A stretch of DNA of 64,000 nt, taken from Erwinia sp. OLFS4 (GTDB lineage: Bacteria > Pseudomonadota > Gammaproteobacteria > Enterobacterales > Enterobacteriaceae). The stretch covers positions 1-64,000 of the forward strand of contig NZ_MOMB01000003.1 of assembly GCF_002752165.1 (NCBI RefSeq), written 5' to 3'. Below are positions 47,465-57,431 of the stretch, piece by piece. A model generated the notes under the pieces. The model was not told the DNA's origin. It did not search any database and saw nothing but the letters and a program-made list of their open reading frames with translations. Position numbers and translations under genes: made by a program. Numbering within the stretch: position 1 is the first letter of the stretch; each line of letters starts with the position of its first letter.

Positions 47465-49807
47465 ATGAAACAGATTAGATTGCTGGCGCAGTATTACGTT
47501 GACCTGATGGTTAAGCTCGGACTGGTCCGTTTTTCTCTGCTGCTGGCTTCAGCACTGGTCATTCTGGCGATAATCGTCCAGATGGCAGTGACCATGTTAT
47601 TACATGGCCGCGTTGAAAGTATTGACGTGGTGCGTTCGGTTTTTTTTGGTCTGTTGATCACGCCCTGGGCAGTTTATTTCCTCTCGGTGGTGGTGGAACA
47701 GCTGGAGGAGTCCCGTCAGAGGTTGGCGCGGCTGGTGGACAAGCTGGGTGAAATGCGCCAGCGCGATATGGAGCTAAATCAGCAGAAACAGGAGACGATT
47801 ACCCGTCTCAATCAGGAGATTGCCGATCGCATTAAAGCTGAGGAAGCCCGTTTGCGGGTGGTGGAGAAGCTGAAAGAAGAAATGGCTCGGCGTGAGCAGG
47901 CGCAGATTGAACTGGAACAGCAATCCACCTTCCTGCGCTCGTTTCTTGATGCATCTCCTGACCTGGTCTTTTACCGCAATAGCGATCAGCTGTTTTCCGG
48001 TTGCAACCGGGCGATGGAACTGCTGACCGGCAAGAGCGAAAAGCAGCTTATCGGCTTGTCGCCTGAAGACGTTTACGATAATGAAGCCGCGACCAAAGTT
48101 CTGGAAACGGACGAGAAGGTTTTCCGTCACAACGTCTCGCTGACTTATGAGCAGTGGTTGCAGTATCCGGACGGCCGTAAAGCCTGTTTTGAAATTCGAA
48201 AAGTTCCTTATTATGACCGGGTTGGTAAGCGTAGCGGCCTGATGGGTTTTGGCCGGGATATTACGGAACGTAAGCGCTATCAGGATGCGCTGGAAAATGC
48301 CAGTCGGGAAAAAACAACTTTTATTTCGACGATAAGCCATGAGTTACGCACACCGCTAAATGGTATCGTCGGCCTGAGCCGTATTCTGCTGGATACCAAT
48401 TTAAATCAGGAACAGCTCAATTATCTGAAAACCATCCATGTTTCTGCCATTACCCTTGGCAATATCTTCAATGACGTCATTGAGATGGACAAAATTGAAC
48501 GCCGGAAGGTCCAGCTGGATTTACAGCCGATCGATTTTACTGGCTTCCTGGCCGATCTGGAAAATCTCTCAGGATTACTGGCGCAACCGAAAGGGCTGAA
48601 GTTTGTTATGGCGCCGGTGTTACCGCTGCCACATAAAATCATTACTGACGGCACCCGTCTGCGCCAGATTCTGTGGAATCTGATTGGAAACGCGGTGAAA
48701 TTTACTCAGCAGGGTGAGATTGTGGTGCGAATTACCTACCTGGACGCAGATAATTTGCGTTTTGAGGTGGAGGATTCCGGTATGGGGATCCCGGAGGAGG
48801 AGCAGGAAAAAATCTTCGCAATGTATTATCAGGTGAAAGACCAGCAGGGTGGCAAACCGGCGACCGGTACGGGTATTGGTCTGGCGGTATCGCGGCGGCT
48901 GGCGCAAAGTATGGGCGGTGATATTAGCGTTCGCAGTGTGCCTGGCGAAGGTGCCTGTTTTTCATTAACTATTCATGCGCCGCGCGTGGAGGAAGAGGTG
49001 GGTGATGCCGGGACGGACGATGAGACGCCGTTACCCGCTCTGAATGTTCTGCTGGTGGAAGATATTGAGCTTAACGTGGTGGTTGCCCGCTCGGTACTGG
49101 AAAAGCTGGGCAGTAGTGTGGAAGTGGCAATGACCGGTCAGGCGGCGCTGACGATGTTTGATCCCGATGAATTTGATTTGGTCTTACTGGATATTCAGCT
49201 GCCGGATATGAGTGGACTGGAAGTGGCAAAGGCGATCCGTCAGCGTTTTGCCGGCAGAGAGTTACCGCCACTGGTCGCGCTGACGGCAAATGTGTTGAAA
49301 GATAAAAAAGAGTATCTGGATGCCGGAATGAATGATGTGCTGAGTAAGCCGCTTGCTATTCCGGCGCTGGCGGCGATGATCAAAAAATATTGGGGTTATC
49401 AGGCAGCACCTGCTGCAGAGACCCTGCCGCAGGTCAGTCACGATGCCGCAGAGCACGGGGTTCTGGACCTGGCGGTGCTGCAACAATATATCGAATTAGT
49501 CGGTCCTTCACTGGTTTATCAGAGTCTGGATATTTTTGAGAAGATGATGCCAGGCTATCTGGAAGTGCTGGATTCCAATCTGATGGCACGTGACCAGAAA
49601 GGGATTGCGGAAGAAGGGCATAAAATTAAAGGTGCCGCCGGTTCGGTCGGGCTGGCGCACTTACAACAGCTGGCGAAACAAATCCAGACGCCTGAGTTAC
49701 CGGCGTGGTGGGATAACGTTCAGGAATGGGTGGAAGAGCTAAAGCGAGAATGGCGGCATGATGTGGAGGTGTTGCGCCAGTGGTTATCCGGAAAAGAAAA
49801 AAAATGA
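47465..49807 (+). CDS. arcB: Aerobic respiration control sensor kinase ArcB
   Basis: Hybrid tripartite sensor that is autophosphorylated under low oxygen and passes phosphate to ArcA. It has 780 residues: two membrane segments (about 23-45 and 57-77), coiled-coil linker, PAS domain (about 155-270), HisKA with His292 (SHELRTPLNG), catalytic ATPase domain, receiver domain with Asp576 (LLDIQLPD), and a C-terminal phosphotransfer domain with His719 (GHKIKGAAG). Its last codons (GKEKK then stop) form an A-rich run that on the other strand is the U tract of the ArcZ RNA terminator. Confidence 0.99.
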   Translation: MKQIRLLAQYYVDLMVKLGLVRFSLLLASALVILAIIVQMAVTMLLHGRVESIDVVRSVFFGLLITPWAVYFLSVVVEQLEESRQRLARLVDKLGEMRQRDMELNQQKQETITRLNQEIADRIKAEEARLRVVEKLKEEMARREQAQIELEQQSTFLRSFLDASPDLVFYRNSDQLFSGCNRAMELLTGKSEKQLIGLSPEDVYDNEAATKVLETDEKVFRHNVSLTYEQWLQYPDGRKACFEIRKVPYYDRVGKRSGLMGFGRDITERKRYQDALENASREKTTFISTISHELRTPLNGIVGLSRILLDTNLNQEQLNYLKTIHVSAITLGNIFNDVIEMDKIERRKVQLDLQPIDFTGFLADLENLSGLLAQPKGLKFVMAPVLPLPHKIITDGTRLRQILWNLIGNAVKFTQQGEIVVRITYLDADNLRFEVEDSGMGIPEEEQEKIFAMYYQVKDQQGGKPATGTGIGLAVSRRLAQSMGGDISVRSVPGEGACFSLTIHAPRVEEEVGDAGTDDETPLPALNVLLVEDIELNVVVARSVLEKLGSSVEVAMTGQAALTMFDPDEFDLVLLDIQLPDMSGLEVAKAIRQRFAGRELPPLVALTANVLKDKKEYLDAGMNDVLSKPLAIPALAAMIKKYWGYQAAPAAETLPQVSHDAAEHGVLDLAVLQQYIELVGPSLVYQSLDIFEKMMPGYLEVLDSNLMARDQKGIAEEGHKIKGAAGSVGLAHLQQLAKQIQTPELPAWWDNVQEWVEELKREWRHDVEVLRQWLSGKEKK

Positions 49808-49921
49808 CCCCAGCCTAAGCCGGGGTGCGCGAATACTGCGCCAACACCAGGGAAACTCTATTCGTCGCAATTGTCAAAGTTGGAGTCGATGTGCGCCGAA
49901 CGGTATTGGGTAAATCATTTA
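49797..49921 (-). ncRNA. arcZ: ArcZ small regulatory RNA (Hfq-dependent)
   Basis: The minus strand here carries the conserved ArcZ 3' region: TTTCCCTGGTGTTGGCGCAG followed by TATTCGCGC and the terminator stem ACCCCGGC/GCTGGGGT (49826-49807, one G-U pair), then eight T. This is the seed known to activate rpoS and repress flhDC and others. The 3' end is placed in the T run. The 5' end (about 49921) is inferred from an extended -10 TGC-TACTGT (49933-49928 for the hexamer) with -35 TTCACC at 18 bp, giving about 125 bases, the expected size. In E. coli arcZ also lies after arcB, and ArcA represses it. Confidence 0.88.
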
Positions 49922-50671
49922 ATCACTACAGTAGCAAATTTTGTCTGCACTGGTGAAAAAACCATTAAAATGTGTGATACAGGACCACATATATGTATAG
50001 GAAACATTAATTTACTGATACTGTCAAGCGGCTAATCAATATATAGGGGCGATTGGCCTGAATTTGACCGTTTGTGATCATAACACCGGTTACTGTTTTA
50101 ACTAAGCTTTTTTTCTAAGTTATTTAAGTAGTTATCAGTAAGTGATGGCTAAAATGGCGCCGTCATATTTCTTGTATCTTGTTGTTATTTAAAGGCTGAT
50201 TTATTTTTAGTTAACCGGTTATCTGAAAAATATATGGCTGCTTTTTTGGCTGGAAGCCGCCGTTTTCACTATTGATCTCTGGCTATTTTTATTGAAATCA
50301 GGTGGCATTTGTATAGTAAAGTATCGTAACAAATGATGAATAATTAAGTGATGTTTTCGAATAAAAGCAGAATATTGAAATAAATAGCGAGCTAATGTTA
50401 ATTGTTATTTATTAAAATGCTTAACTAATAATTAAAGTGAATATTGTCATTTGCAACCATTTATTCCGGGAAACTTTTACCTGTCTTAACCCCCGTTACT
50501 GATACTCCTGGTCATCAGACTATGGACAGCAAATAATGAATCTGTACCCTTTGTAAATTAACGGATGGCAACCGTTACGATGCTGAAAGTACAATGTCAG
50601 TCTGCCGCTGAAGCAGACAGAGGGTTATGTGTAATTATGATTACCAGTAGTTCATTCGCGGAGAGCACATT
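49922..50671. other. AT-rich arcZ-mtgA spacer
   Basis: 750 bases without a credible gene. E. coli has elbB (about 650 bases) between arcZ and mtgA; no ElbB-like peptide was recognised in any frame. The segment 50040-50460 is very AT-rich with many A/T runs, as in H-NS-bound DNA. The mtgA promoter was not resolved; a GGAG site lies just before mtgA. Confidence 0.5.
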
Positions 50672-51388
50672 TTGAGAAAAGGGAAAGGCGGATTGCGACT
50701 TAAGCGATTTTTCATCACCGGTGTGCTGACTATTCTGGCGGCCTGGGCGGCCGGTATTATTCTGTTTGCTTTTCTGCCGGTGCCCTTTTCTGCCGTGATG
50801 GCAGAACGTCAGGTTGGGGCATGGATGCGTGGTGATTTCGGTTATGTTGCCCATTCTGACTGGGTTGGTCGCGATGAAATCTCTTCCTGGATGAAACTGG
50901 CCGTTATTGCTGCAGAAGACCAGAAATTTCCTGTGCACTGGGGGTTTGATGTCGCCGCGATTCAATCCGTGCTGGATGATGCGCATGATGGACAGATGCG
51001 TGGTGCCTCAACACTTTCTCAGCAGACGGCGAAAAATTTGTTCCTGTGGGACGGACATAGCTGGATACGTAAAGGACTGGAAGCCGGGCTGACGGTGGGC
51101 ATTGAAACCGTCTGGAGCAAACGGCGTATTCTGACGGTGTATCTGAATGTGGCCGAGTTCGGGAAAGGGATTTTTGGCGTTGAGGCAGCATCGCGCCACT
51201 ATTTTCATAAGCCAGCCAGCCGGCTGACACCGGCTGAAGCAGCCTTACTGGCGGCGGTATTACCCAGCCCATTACGCTTTCGCGCCGATGCACCATCCGC
51301 ATATTTGCGTCAACGTCAGCTGTGGATTATGCGCCAGATGCGCCAGCTGGGTGGAGAAGGTTTTTTGCGTGAATACAAACTGCGCTAA
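50672..51388 (+). CDS. mtgA: Monofunctional biosynthetic peptidoglycan transglycosylase
   Basis: Family GT51 enzyme that polymerises lipid II into glycan strands, without a transpeptidase domain. It has 238 residues: a membrane anchor (about 11-32), and catalytic motifs [14 protein letters not shown] (with the essential Glu) and [16 protein letters not shown]. The start is TTG, preceded by CGGAGAG, and gives the family length. Confidence 0.96.
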   Translation: MRKGKGGLRLKRFFITGVLTILAAWAAGIILFAFLPVPFSAVMAERQVGAWMRGDFGYVAHSDWVGRDEISSWMKLAVIAAEDQKFPVHWGFDVAAIQSVLDDAHDGQMRGASTLSQQTAKNLFLWDGHSWIRKGLEAGLTVGIETVWSKRRILTVYLNVAEFGKGIFGVEAASRHYFHKPASRLTPAEAALLAAVLPSPLRFRADAPSAYLRQRQLWIMRQMRQLGGEGFLREYKLR

Positions 51389-51397
51389 CGTGCCGGC

Positions 51398-51670
51398 TTA
51401 ATCTTCGTCAAAGCCGGCATCAAACAGTTGAATAACCGCAGCCAGGGCCTGGTGTTCTTCAGGGCCACTGGCCTCAATTTCTATGTGGCCGCCTTTGGCT
51501 GAATCCAGCATTAACAGGGCGATGACACTGCTGGCTTCGGCTTCAGTACCACTTTCGTTGCGCAGCAAAACGTCTGCATCAAAACTTTGTACCAGCTCAA
51601 AAAGCTTCATTGCTGGTCGTGCATGCATACCCAGCTTATTTTTTATTTCAACGGTTTGTTTGACAGTCAT
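51398..51670 (-). CDS. ptsO: NPr, nitrogen-PTS phosphocarrier protein
   Basis: HPr-like protein of 90 residues that passes phosphate from PtsP to PtsN. The phosphorylated His16 lies in MHARPAM. It overlaps the rapZ stop by 4 bases (ATGA). Last gene of the rpoN cluster; it converges on mtgA with only 9 bases between them and no visible terminator. Confidence 0.98.
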   Translation of the reverse strand: MTVKQTVEIKNKLGMHARPAMKLFELVQSFDADVLLRNESGTEAEASSVIALLMLDSAKGGHIEIEASGPEEHQALAAVIQLFDAGFDED

Positions 51671-52521
51671 GATTTACGTTTTTCCAGCGTCCGGTGCCGG
51701 GACTGGACGTTCTTACCGCGTGAGCGAAAATAATCTGCCAGTTGTTCTGCGATATACACTGAGCGATGCTTGCCCCCTGTACATCCGATGGCAACCGTCA
51801 GATAGCTGCGATTATTGGTCTCAAGCATAGGCAGCCAGAGCTCCAGATAACTACGGGTTTGATAAATAAAGTTATGTACTTCCGTATGGCGATCAAGAAA
51901 AGCAGCAACCGGCCTGTCAAGGCCGGTCATCGGGCGTAGTTTCGGATCCCAGTGTGGATTAGGCAAAAAGCGGACATCAAACACGTAGTCAGCATCAATT
52001 GGGATGCCATGTTTGAAACCGAAAGATTCAAAGACCATTGTCAGCTCGCGCTCACGTTTACCCAGCAGGCGCGCGCGTAACATTTCGGCCAGTTCATGTA
52101 CCGACATTTCCGAGGTGTCGATAATCAGGTCTGCCCGCGAACGCAGAGGTTCCAGCAGATTATTCTCTTCATCAATAGCGCTTTCCAGCGACAAATTTTT
52201 GCTGGAAAGTGGATGCAACCGACGGGTATCACTGTAGCGCCTGATCAGGGTACTACGGTCCGCATCGAGAAAGAGCAGCTGTGGAGAAAACGTTGTGGGC
52301 AAATCAGTCAGTGCCGTTTCCAGAATTTCCGGCGTTTCCGGCATATTTCGCACGTCAATGCTGACGGCGGCGGATGTTTGCCGTTCGGTTAATGAGTTGG
52401 CAAGTGCCGGTAGTAGCTCTACCGGCAGATTATCAACACAATAAAACCCCATGTCTTCCAGTGCGCGCAGGGCAACGGATTTTCCTGACCCCGATCGACC
52501 ACTAACGATCATCAGCACCAT
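51667..52521 (-). CDS. rapZ: RapZ, RNase adapter for GlmZ/GlmY
   Basis: Glucosamine-6-phosphate-sensing RNA-binding protein that presents the GlmZ RNA to RNase E and so adjusts glmS expression. It has 284 residues: a Walker A motif GRSGSGKS (8-15) in the N-terminal kinase-like domain and a C-terminal domain with the basic tail [11 protein letters not shown]. Translationally coupled to ptsO; 30 bases after ptsN. Confidence 0.98.
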   Translation of the reverse strand: MVLMIVSGRSGSGKSVALRALEDMGFYCVDNLPVELLPALANSLTERQTSAAVSIDVRNMPETPEILETALTDLPTTFSPQLLFLDADRSTLIRRYSDTRRLHPLSSKNLSLESAIDEENNLLEPLRSRADLIIDTSEMSVHELAEMLRARLLGKRERELTMVFESFGFKHGIPIDADYVFDVRFLPNPHWDPKLRPMTGLDRPVAAFLDRHTEVHNFIYQTRSYLELWLPMLETNNRSYLTVAIGCTGGKHRSVYIAEQLADYFRSRGKNVQSRHRTLEKRKS

Positions 52522-52551
52522 GTGCTTTCTCCTGAGTGACTGCGGCTGGCC

Positions 52552-53037
52552 TTACTGGTTTTGTTCATTACCTTCTGTGATTATCTGATAGAGTTCTTCA
52601 TCGTTTTGTGCGGCGCGCAGGCGACGACAGATCGATTTATCGGCCAGGCGCTTTGCCACCAGTGACAGGGTATGCAGATGCGTTTTACACTGATCTGCCG
52701 GCACCAGTAGTGCAAATAACAGGTCGACAGGCTGATTATCAATAGCGTCAAATGCAATTGGCTGGTCGAGGCGAATAAATACCCCGACGGCGCGTAAGGT
52801 ATCTTCCTCAAGCTTGCCATGCGGAATGGCAATGCCATTACCAATACCGGTACTGCCCATGCGTTCACGGGTGAGAATAGACTCAAAAATTGTCTGGTGC
52901 GGCAGGTTTAACTGCTTGGCAGCCAGCTCGCTGATAATTTCCAGCGCTCTTTTTTTGCTCTGACAATGTACGTCGTTGCGTGTACAGGACTGGCTTAGTA
53001 CAGAGTTAAGTTCCAGTGTTTGATCAGTATTCATCAT
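52552..53037 (-). CDS. ptsN: PtsN, nitrogen-PTS EIIA component
   Basis: EIIA-Ntr, end point of the regulatory nitrogen PTS; its phosphorylation state controls potassium uptake and PhoR/KdpD. It has 161 residues. The active-site His73 lies in GIAIPHGKL, which keeps the E. coli numbering when the first of two adjacent ATGs is used. Confidence 0.98.
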   Translation of the reverse strand: MMNTDQTLELNSVLSQSCTRNDVHCQSKKRALEIISELAAKQLNLPHQTIFESILTRERMGSTGIGNGIAIPHGKLEEDTLRAVGVFIRLDQPIAFDAIDNQPVDLLFALLVPADQCKTHLHTLSLVAKRLADKSICRRLRAAQNDEELYQIITEGNEQNQ

Positions 53038-53148
53038 AGTTTCACTTAGGTGTTCTTTACGCCTGGTGTCGTGCTTAACATTACTCGTCCCTGAACCCTG
53101 GCTCAGCTTTGCGTCAGGTACAACCTAACGTATGGCCTGATTGATGAA

Positions 53149-53171
53149 CGGCTCGCCACAAGGGCGAGCCG
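53149..53171 (-). other. 9-bp hairpin between hpf and ptsN
   Basis: CGGCTCGCC and GGCGAGCCG are perfectly paired around a 5-base loop, in the 198-base hpf-ptsN gap. There is no convincing T run, so it is either a weak attenuator or an RNA-processing or stability element. Confidence 0.5.
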
Positions 53172-53235
53172 ATGGGTTACCGGGCGGGAATGCCGCCATG
53201 TGGCGCCGTGCCCGTTGTGTCGCTATTTGCTAAGG

Positions 53236-53523
53236 TCAACGCTGCTTTAGTTTATCTTTATGTTTATTGAGCTGACGAGCAAGTTTATCAATTAAACCAT
53301 CAATGGCTGCATACATATCTCGTTCTTCTGATGAGGCATGCAGCTCCCCTCCGTTCATATGCAGCGTGGCTTCCGCTATCTGCGAAAGCTTCTCTACCTT
53401 TAGAACAATATAGACCTGATTAATTCTGTCAAAAAATTGTTCCAGTTTAGCAAATTTAGCGGTGACGAATTCACGCAGTGCCGGCGTGATGTCGACATTT
53501 TGCCCGGTGATATTTAGCTGCAT
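53236..53523 (-). CDS. hpf: Ribosome hibernation promoting factor
   Basis: Short-form HPF of 95 residues that binds the 30S decoding region and helps RMF form 100S ribosomes in stationary phase. The sequence starts MQLNITG and ends KHKDKLKQR, like E. coli. Codons upstream of this ATG lie in the end of rpoN and have no family match. Confidence 0.98.
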   Translation of the reverse strand: MQLNITGQNVDITPALREFVTAKFAKLEQFFDRINQVYIVLKVEKLSQIAEATLHMNGGELHASSEERDMYAAIDGLIDKLARQLNKHKDKLKQR

Positions 53524-53545
53524 AGTTGCTTCCTTATCAGTGCGT

Positions 53546-54979
53546 TCAGACCAGCCGTTTACGCTGGTTTGAGGGCGGGATGGATAAAGATTCACGGTAT
53601 TTAGCGACGGTACGCCGTGCCACCATAATGCCTTGTTCCGAAAGCATGCTGGTGAGTTTACTGTCGCTCAGTGGTTTAGCCGGATTCTCCGCTGAAACCA
53701 GTTTTTTCACCAGTGCACGAATAGCGGTAGATGAGGCTTCGCCACCGCCTTCCGTATTCACATGGCTGGAGAAAAAGTATTTTAGTTCAAAAATACCGCG
53801 CGGACTGTGCAGATATTTTTGTGTCGTCACGCGGGAGATAGTTGACTCATGCATGTCCACCGCGCTGGCAATGTCTGCCAGCACCATTGGCCGCATATAC
53901 TCTTCACCCTGATCAAAAAACGCCTGCTGTTGTTCGACAATACAGCGCGACACTTTAAGCAGCGTTTCATTGCGGCTTTCAAGGCTTTTAATCAGCCAGC
54001 GGGCCTCCTGCAGATTGCTGCGAATAAACTGGCTGTCGCTATCGCTACGGGTTGTGGTTCCCAGCGCGGCATAGTGCTGATTGATTTTTAGGCGGGGAAT
54101 GCTATCGGGGTTCAGTTCAACCGACCAGCGCCCCTGCACTTTGCGGACCAGTACATCGGGAATGACATACTCGGGTTCGCTGGTGTTGACTGACTGTCCT
54201 GGGCGCGGATCGAGCGACTGAATAAGCCGCATTGCGCCTTTAAGTGATTTTTCTTTCAATCGTGACACCCGCATCAGAGTTCGGAAATCGTGGTTAGCCA
54301 GCAGATCGAGATGCTGGCTGACTACCATGCGGGCTTCTTTTAGCCAGGGCGTGTCGTCGACAAATTGTGAAAGCTGTACCAGCAGGCAATCGCGCAGGTC
54401 ACGGGCGGCGACGCCTACAGGATCAAAACGCTGAATACGTTTTAGTACCGCTTCCACTTCTTCCATGTCGAGTTCATCATTACCGATACTGTCAAGAATA
54501 TCCTGCAGCGACACGGTCAGATAGCCGGTGTCATCAACGGCATCGACAATCGAGGTAGCAATGGCCCGATCGGTGTCAGAAAAAGGCGTCAGCTCTACCT
54601 GCCACATCAGATAGTCCTGCAACGTCAGCGTGGTTTCACCCTGATAAACCGGCAATTCTTCGTCGTGGTAATCGGTGCCGGTTCCGGAAGGGGTGCCGGC
54701 GGTGTATATTTCGTCCCAGGTCGCGTCCAGCGGCAGTTCTTCCGGCATGTCCTTTTGCTCCAGTGCTTCACGGGTGTCTAACGCTTCATTTTCCGCAACG
54801 GCGTGGCTGTCTACCTCGTCATTATTTTCTGTTTGCTCCAGTAGTGGATTGCTTTCCAGCGCCAGCTGTATTTCCTGCTGAAGTTCAAGCGTTGAAAGTT
54901 GCAGCAAGCGGATAGCCTGCTGTAGCTGGGGTGTCATGGCGAGCTGCTGACTTAGCCGAAGTTGCAAACTTTGCTTCAT
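53546..54979 (-). CDS. rpoN: RNA polymerase sigma-54 factor
   Basis: Sigma factor for -24/-12 promoters activated by AAA+ enhancer-binding proteins (nitrogen, phage shock and others). It has 477 residues: Gln/Leu-rich region I (1-50), acidic region II (about 51-115), core-binding domain, HTH, and the C-terminal RpoN box [10 protein letters not shown] at 454-463. Located between lptB and hpf, as in E. coli. Confidence 0.99.
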   Translation of the reverse strand: MKQSLQLRLSQQLAMTPQLQQAIRLLQLSTLELQQEIQLALESNPLLEQTENNDEVDSHAVAENEALDTREALEQKDMPEELPLDATWDEIYTAGTPSGTGTDYHDEELPVYQGETTLTLQDYLMWQVELTPFSDTDRAIATSIVDAVDDTGYLTVSLQDILDSIGNDELDMEEVEAVLKRIQRFDPVGVAARDLRDCLLVQLSQFVDDTPWLKEARMVVSQHLDLLANHDFRTLMRVSRLKEKSLKGAMRLIQSLDPRPGQSVNTSEPEYVIPDVLVRKVQGRWSVELNPDSIPRLKINQHYAALGTTTRSDSDSQFIRSNLQEARWLIKSLESRNETLLKVSRCIVEQQQAFFDQGEEYMRPMVLADIASAVDMHESTISRVTTQKYLHSPRGIFELKYFFSSHVNTEGGGEASSTAIRALVKKLVSAENPAKPLSDSKLTSMLSEQGIMVARRTVAKYRESLSIPPSNQRKRLV

Positions 54980-55027
54980 AGTCAGGATGTCATTTCCCGG
55001 TAAAACGGACCCATGATAAACACCATA

Positions 55028-55753
55028 TCAGAGTCTGAACTCTTCGCCCAAATAAACGCGTTTCACCTGTTCATTGGCCAGCACCTCTGCTGGTGTCCCA
55101 TGGGCGATCATGTGACCCTGACTGACGATATAAGCCCGTTCGCAGACCGCCAGAGTTTCGCGCACATTATGATCGGTAATCAGTACACCGAGACCGCTGT
55201 CGCGTAAGTGTTCGATGATCTTTTTAATATCAATCACCGAGATAGGGTCGACGCCGGCAAAAGGTTCATCGAGCAGAATAAATTTGGGATTAGCTGCCAG
55301 CGCACGGGCTATTTCGACCCGACGGCGTTCACCGCCGGATAGCGACTGCCCAAGGCTGTTACGCAGGTGTCCAATATGGAATTCTTCCATCAGTTCATTT
55401 GCCCGATCGTCGCGCTGTTCTGCGGTTAAATCAGCGCGGATTTGCAGCACTGCCATCAGGTTATCGTAAACCGTCAGCCGGCGAAAAATAGAGGCTTCCT
55501 GCGGCAGATAGCCAATTCCCCGGCGGGCCCGGGCGTGCAGAGGCAGAAGACTGATATCGTCGTTATCAATCACGATACGACCGGCGTCGCGCGGGACAAT
55601 ACCGACCACCATATAAAACGTGGTGGTTTTACCGGCCCCGTTTGGCCCTAGCAGACCAACGATTTCGCCTGAGTTTACCTCCAGGCTGACATCTTCGACG
55701 ACCCGGCGACCTTTGTAGGCTTTCGCCAGATTTTCTGCAATTAAGGTTGCCAT
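55028..55753 (-). CDS. lptB: LPS export ABC transporter ATP-binding protein LptB
   Basis: ATPase that powers LPS extraction from the inner membrane with LptF, LptG and LptC. It has 241 residues: Walker A GPNGAGKT (36-43), Q-loop LPQEASIF, signature [16 protein letters not shown] and Walker [13 protein letters not shown]. It is 6 bases after lptA. Confidence 0.99.
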   Translation of the reverse strand: MATLIAENLAKAYKGRRVVEDVSLEVNSGEIVGLLGPNGAGKTTTFYMVVGIVPRDAGRIVIDNDDISLLPLHARARRGIGYLPQEASIFRRLTVYDNLMAVLQIRADLTAEQRDDRANELMEEFHIGHLRNSLGQSLSGGERRRVEIARALAANPKFILLDEPFAGVDPISVIDIKKIIEHLRDSGLGVLITDHNVRETLAVCERAYIVSQGHMIAHGTPAEVLANEQVKRVYLGEEFRL

Positions 55754-55759
55754 ATAGCG

Positions 55760-56305
55760 TTAGTTACTCTTGTTAGCCTGATCGTGTTTGTTTTTATCCT
55801 GCAGCTGGGACGGTACCAGAACGGTCGTGACGCGTTTGCCGGTGCTGCTGAATGCCTGCACTTTTTGTGCTTTCACCAGATAGGTAATGCGGTCGCCGTT
55901 AACGTTGCTGTCCTGTTGTTGCAGGAATGCGTTGCCGGTCAGCTCAATAAAATCGTTCGCCAGTTCGTAATGCAGTCTGGCGGCGTGTCCCTGCACCGGC
56001 TTTCCGTTATCCTGCATCTGATAAAAAGTCGCCGGATTACCGTAGGCATCAATAATGGTTTTATTGCTGTCTCCGCCGGGACGGGTGACCACGACTTTAT
56101 CTGCGGTCACTTTAATTGTCCCCTGGGTAGCGATAACGTTACCCGTGAAGGTCGCAACATTTCCCTGCATGTCCAGCGCCTGATTTTCTGAATCAATATG
56201 CACTGGTTTTTCGGTGTCACCGGTTAACGCCATGACCGGCAGGGCAGCAGCCAGAAGAGAACCGGCCAGGAATAACTTAATGTTGTTTTTCGTTTTGGAT
56301 TTCAT
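55760..56305 (-). CDS. lptA: Periplasmic LPS transport bridge protein LptA
   Basis: Forms the periplasmic beta-jellyroll bridge carrying LPS from LptC to LptD. The 181-residue precursor has a signal peptide (about 1-26, cleavage near VMA-LTG). The OstA-fold core is FTGNVIATQGTIKVTADKVVVTR. The start MKSKTKN overlaps the end of lptC by 29 bases, much as in E. coli; another in-frame start seven codons upstream is possible. Confidence 0.97.
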   Translation of the reverse strand: MKSKTKNNIKLFLAGSLLAAALPVMALTGDTEKPVHIDSENQALDMQGNVATFTGNVIATQGTIKVTADKVVVTRPGGDSNKTIIDAYGNPATFYQMQDNGKPVQGHAARLHYELANDFIELTGNAFLQQQDSNVNGDRITYLVKAQKVQAFSSTGKRVTTVLVPSQLQDKNKHDQANKSN

Positions 56306-56855
56306 AAGAGGTTTTAACCTTTTCAATCAGCTGGGCCGTTTTCTTCCGTAAATTTCCGCGCATCTTCATGCCGGTAGAGTTAAAGTTGGTACCATAAAGT
56401 GTGACCTGTTCGTCTGATGTGACGTCCAGCGTCGTCAGGTTAATTACCGCAGTATCGGTAACAATACGTTGCAGCTGAGAAGTACTGGTCAGACTGTTTA
56501 CTTCGACGTGGCCATACAGATAAAGCATGCGGTCATTGGTTAATCTGGCTTTATCTGACCGGACAGACCAGATAGGGACTTTATTATCGTCAAAAACGGT
56601 CATTACCGGTTTTTCAAACCAGCTGACGGCCTCGTTGGTATAATAGGTGACTTTCTCGGAGACCAGCCGGTAATTAAGTGAACCGGTCGGACTGTAGACC
56701 ACGGTATCTGAGCGATCGCTGGTATAGTCAGGTTCATTCTGCTTCGTCTGGTTTTGATTGTCCGCTTCACGCCCGTTATCAGCCATATTCCAGCCGATTA
56801 AAATCAGGGCGATTAATGCCAGAATGAGCGTTATCCAGCGCTTTAATTTACTCAT
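56277..56855 (-). CDS. lptC: LPS transport protein LptC
   Basis: Bitopic inner-membrane protein that receives LPS from LptB2FG and hands it to LptA. It has 192 residues: a membrane segment (about 7-24) and a periplasmic jellyroll. Starts inside the kdsC stop (ATGA) and overlaps lptA at the other end, so kdsC-lptC-lptA are tightly coupled. Confidence 0.97.
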   Translation of the reverse strand: MSKLKRWITLILALIALILIGWNMADNGREADNQNQTKQNEPDYTSDRSDTVVYSPTGSLNYRLVSEKVTYYTNEAVSWFEKPVMTVFDDNKVPIWSVRSDKARLTNDRMLYLYGHVEVNSLTSTSQLQRIVTDTAVINLTTLDVTSDEQVTLYGTNFNSTGMKMRGNLRKKTAQLIEKVKTSYEIQNEKQH

Positions 56856-57406
56856 ACTGACTGCCCTTTGGCCTCATCAAACTTATCCTGTGCGATTAGA
56901 ATCACATCGCAAATCTCACGTACTGCCCCACGCCCACCGGCAAGATGGGTTATGTAATCTGCCCGTGGCAGCATAGCCGGATGTGCGTCAGCAACCGTGA
57001 CGCTCAGCCCGACCTGTGCCATTACCGGCCAGTCTATCAGGTCATCGCCAATATAGGCGATGTGTTCGGGCAATAACGACAGTTTATCCACAAGTTCAGC
57101 GAAGGCCAAAAGCTTATCTGACTGCCCCTGGTAAAGATGTGTAATTCCCAGGGTTGCACAACGGTCTTCCAGCAGCTTTGCTTTGCGGCCGGTAATAATA
57201 GCGACTTCCACGCCAGAGGTCAGCAAACAGCGTATACCATAACCGTCGCGCACGTTGAACGCTTTTAATTCTTCACCGTTATTGCCCTGATAGATAACGC
57301 CATCGGACATCACGCCATCAACATCGCAAATGAGTAGCTTTATTGCGCGGGCCTTTTGCATTACGCTACGGCTTACCGGGCCGTAACAGGTTTCAACCAT
57401 AACCAT
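56852..57406 (-). CDS. kdsC: 3-deoxy-D-manno-octulosonate-8-phosphate phosphatase
   Basis: HAD-family tetrameric phosphatase that releases Kdo for LPS inner core. It has 184 residues. Nucleophile motif CDVDGVMSDG, ITGRK and GDDLIDWPVM are present. The start MVMVETCYGPVS was chosen as the family N-terminus, with an alternative two codons later; codons further upstream overlap kdsD. Confidence 0.96.
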   Translation of the reverse strand: MVMVETCYGPVSRSVMQKARAIKLLICDVDGVMSDGVIYQGNNGEELKAFNVRDGYGIRCLLTSGVEVAIITGRKAKLLEDRCATLGITHLYQGQSDKLLAFAELVDKLSLLPEHIAYIGDDLIDWPVMAQVGLSVTVADAHPAMLPRADYITHLAGGRGAVREICDVILIAQDKFDEAKGQSV

Positions 57407-57431
57407 CTTGCTTTTTTTCTCGTTTAATGGC

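Noticed and set aside
47774-48340. 188-codon frame antisense to arcB
   Set aside because: Inside the PAS/coiled-coil coding region of arcB with no independent signals.
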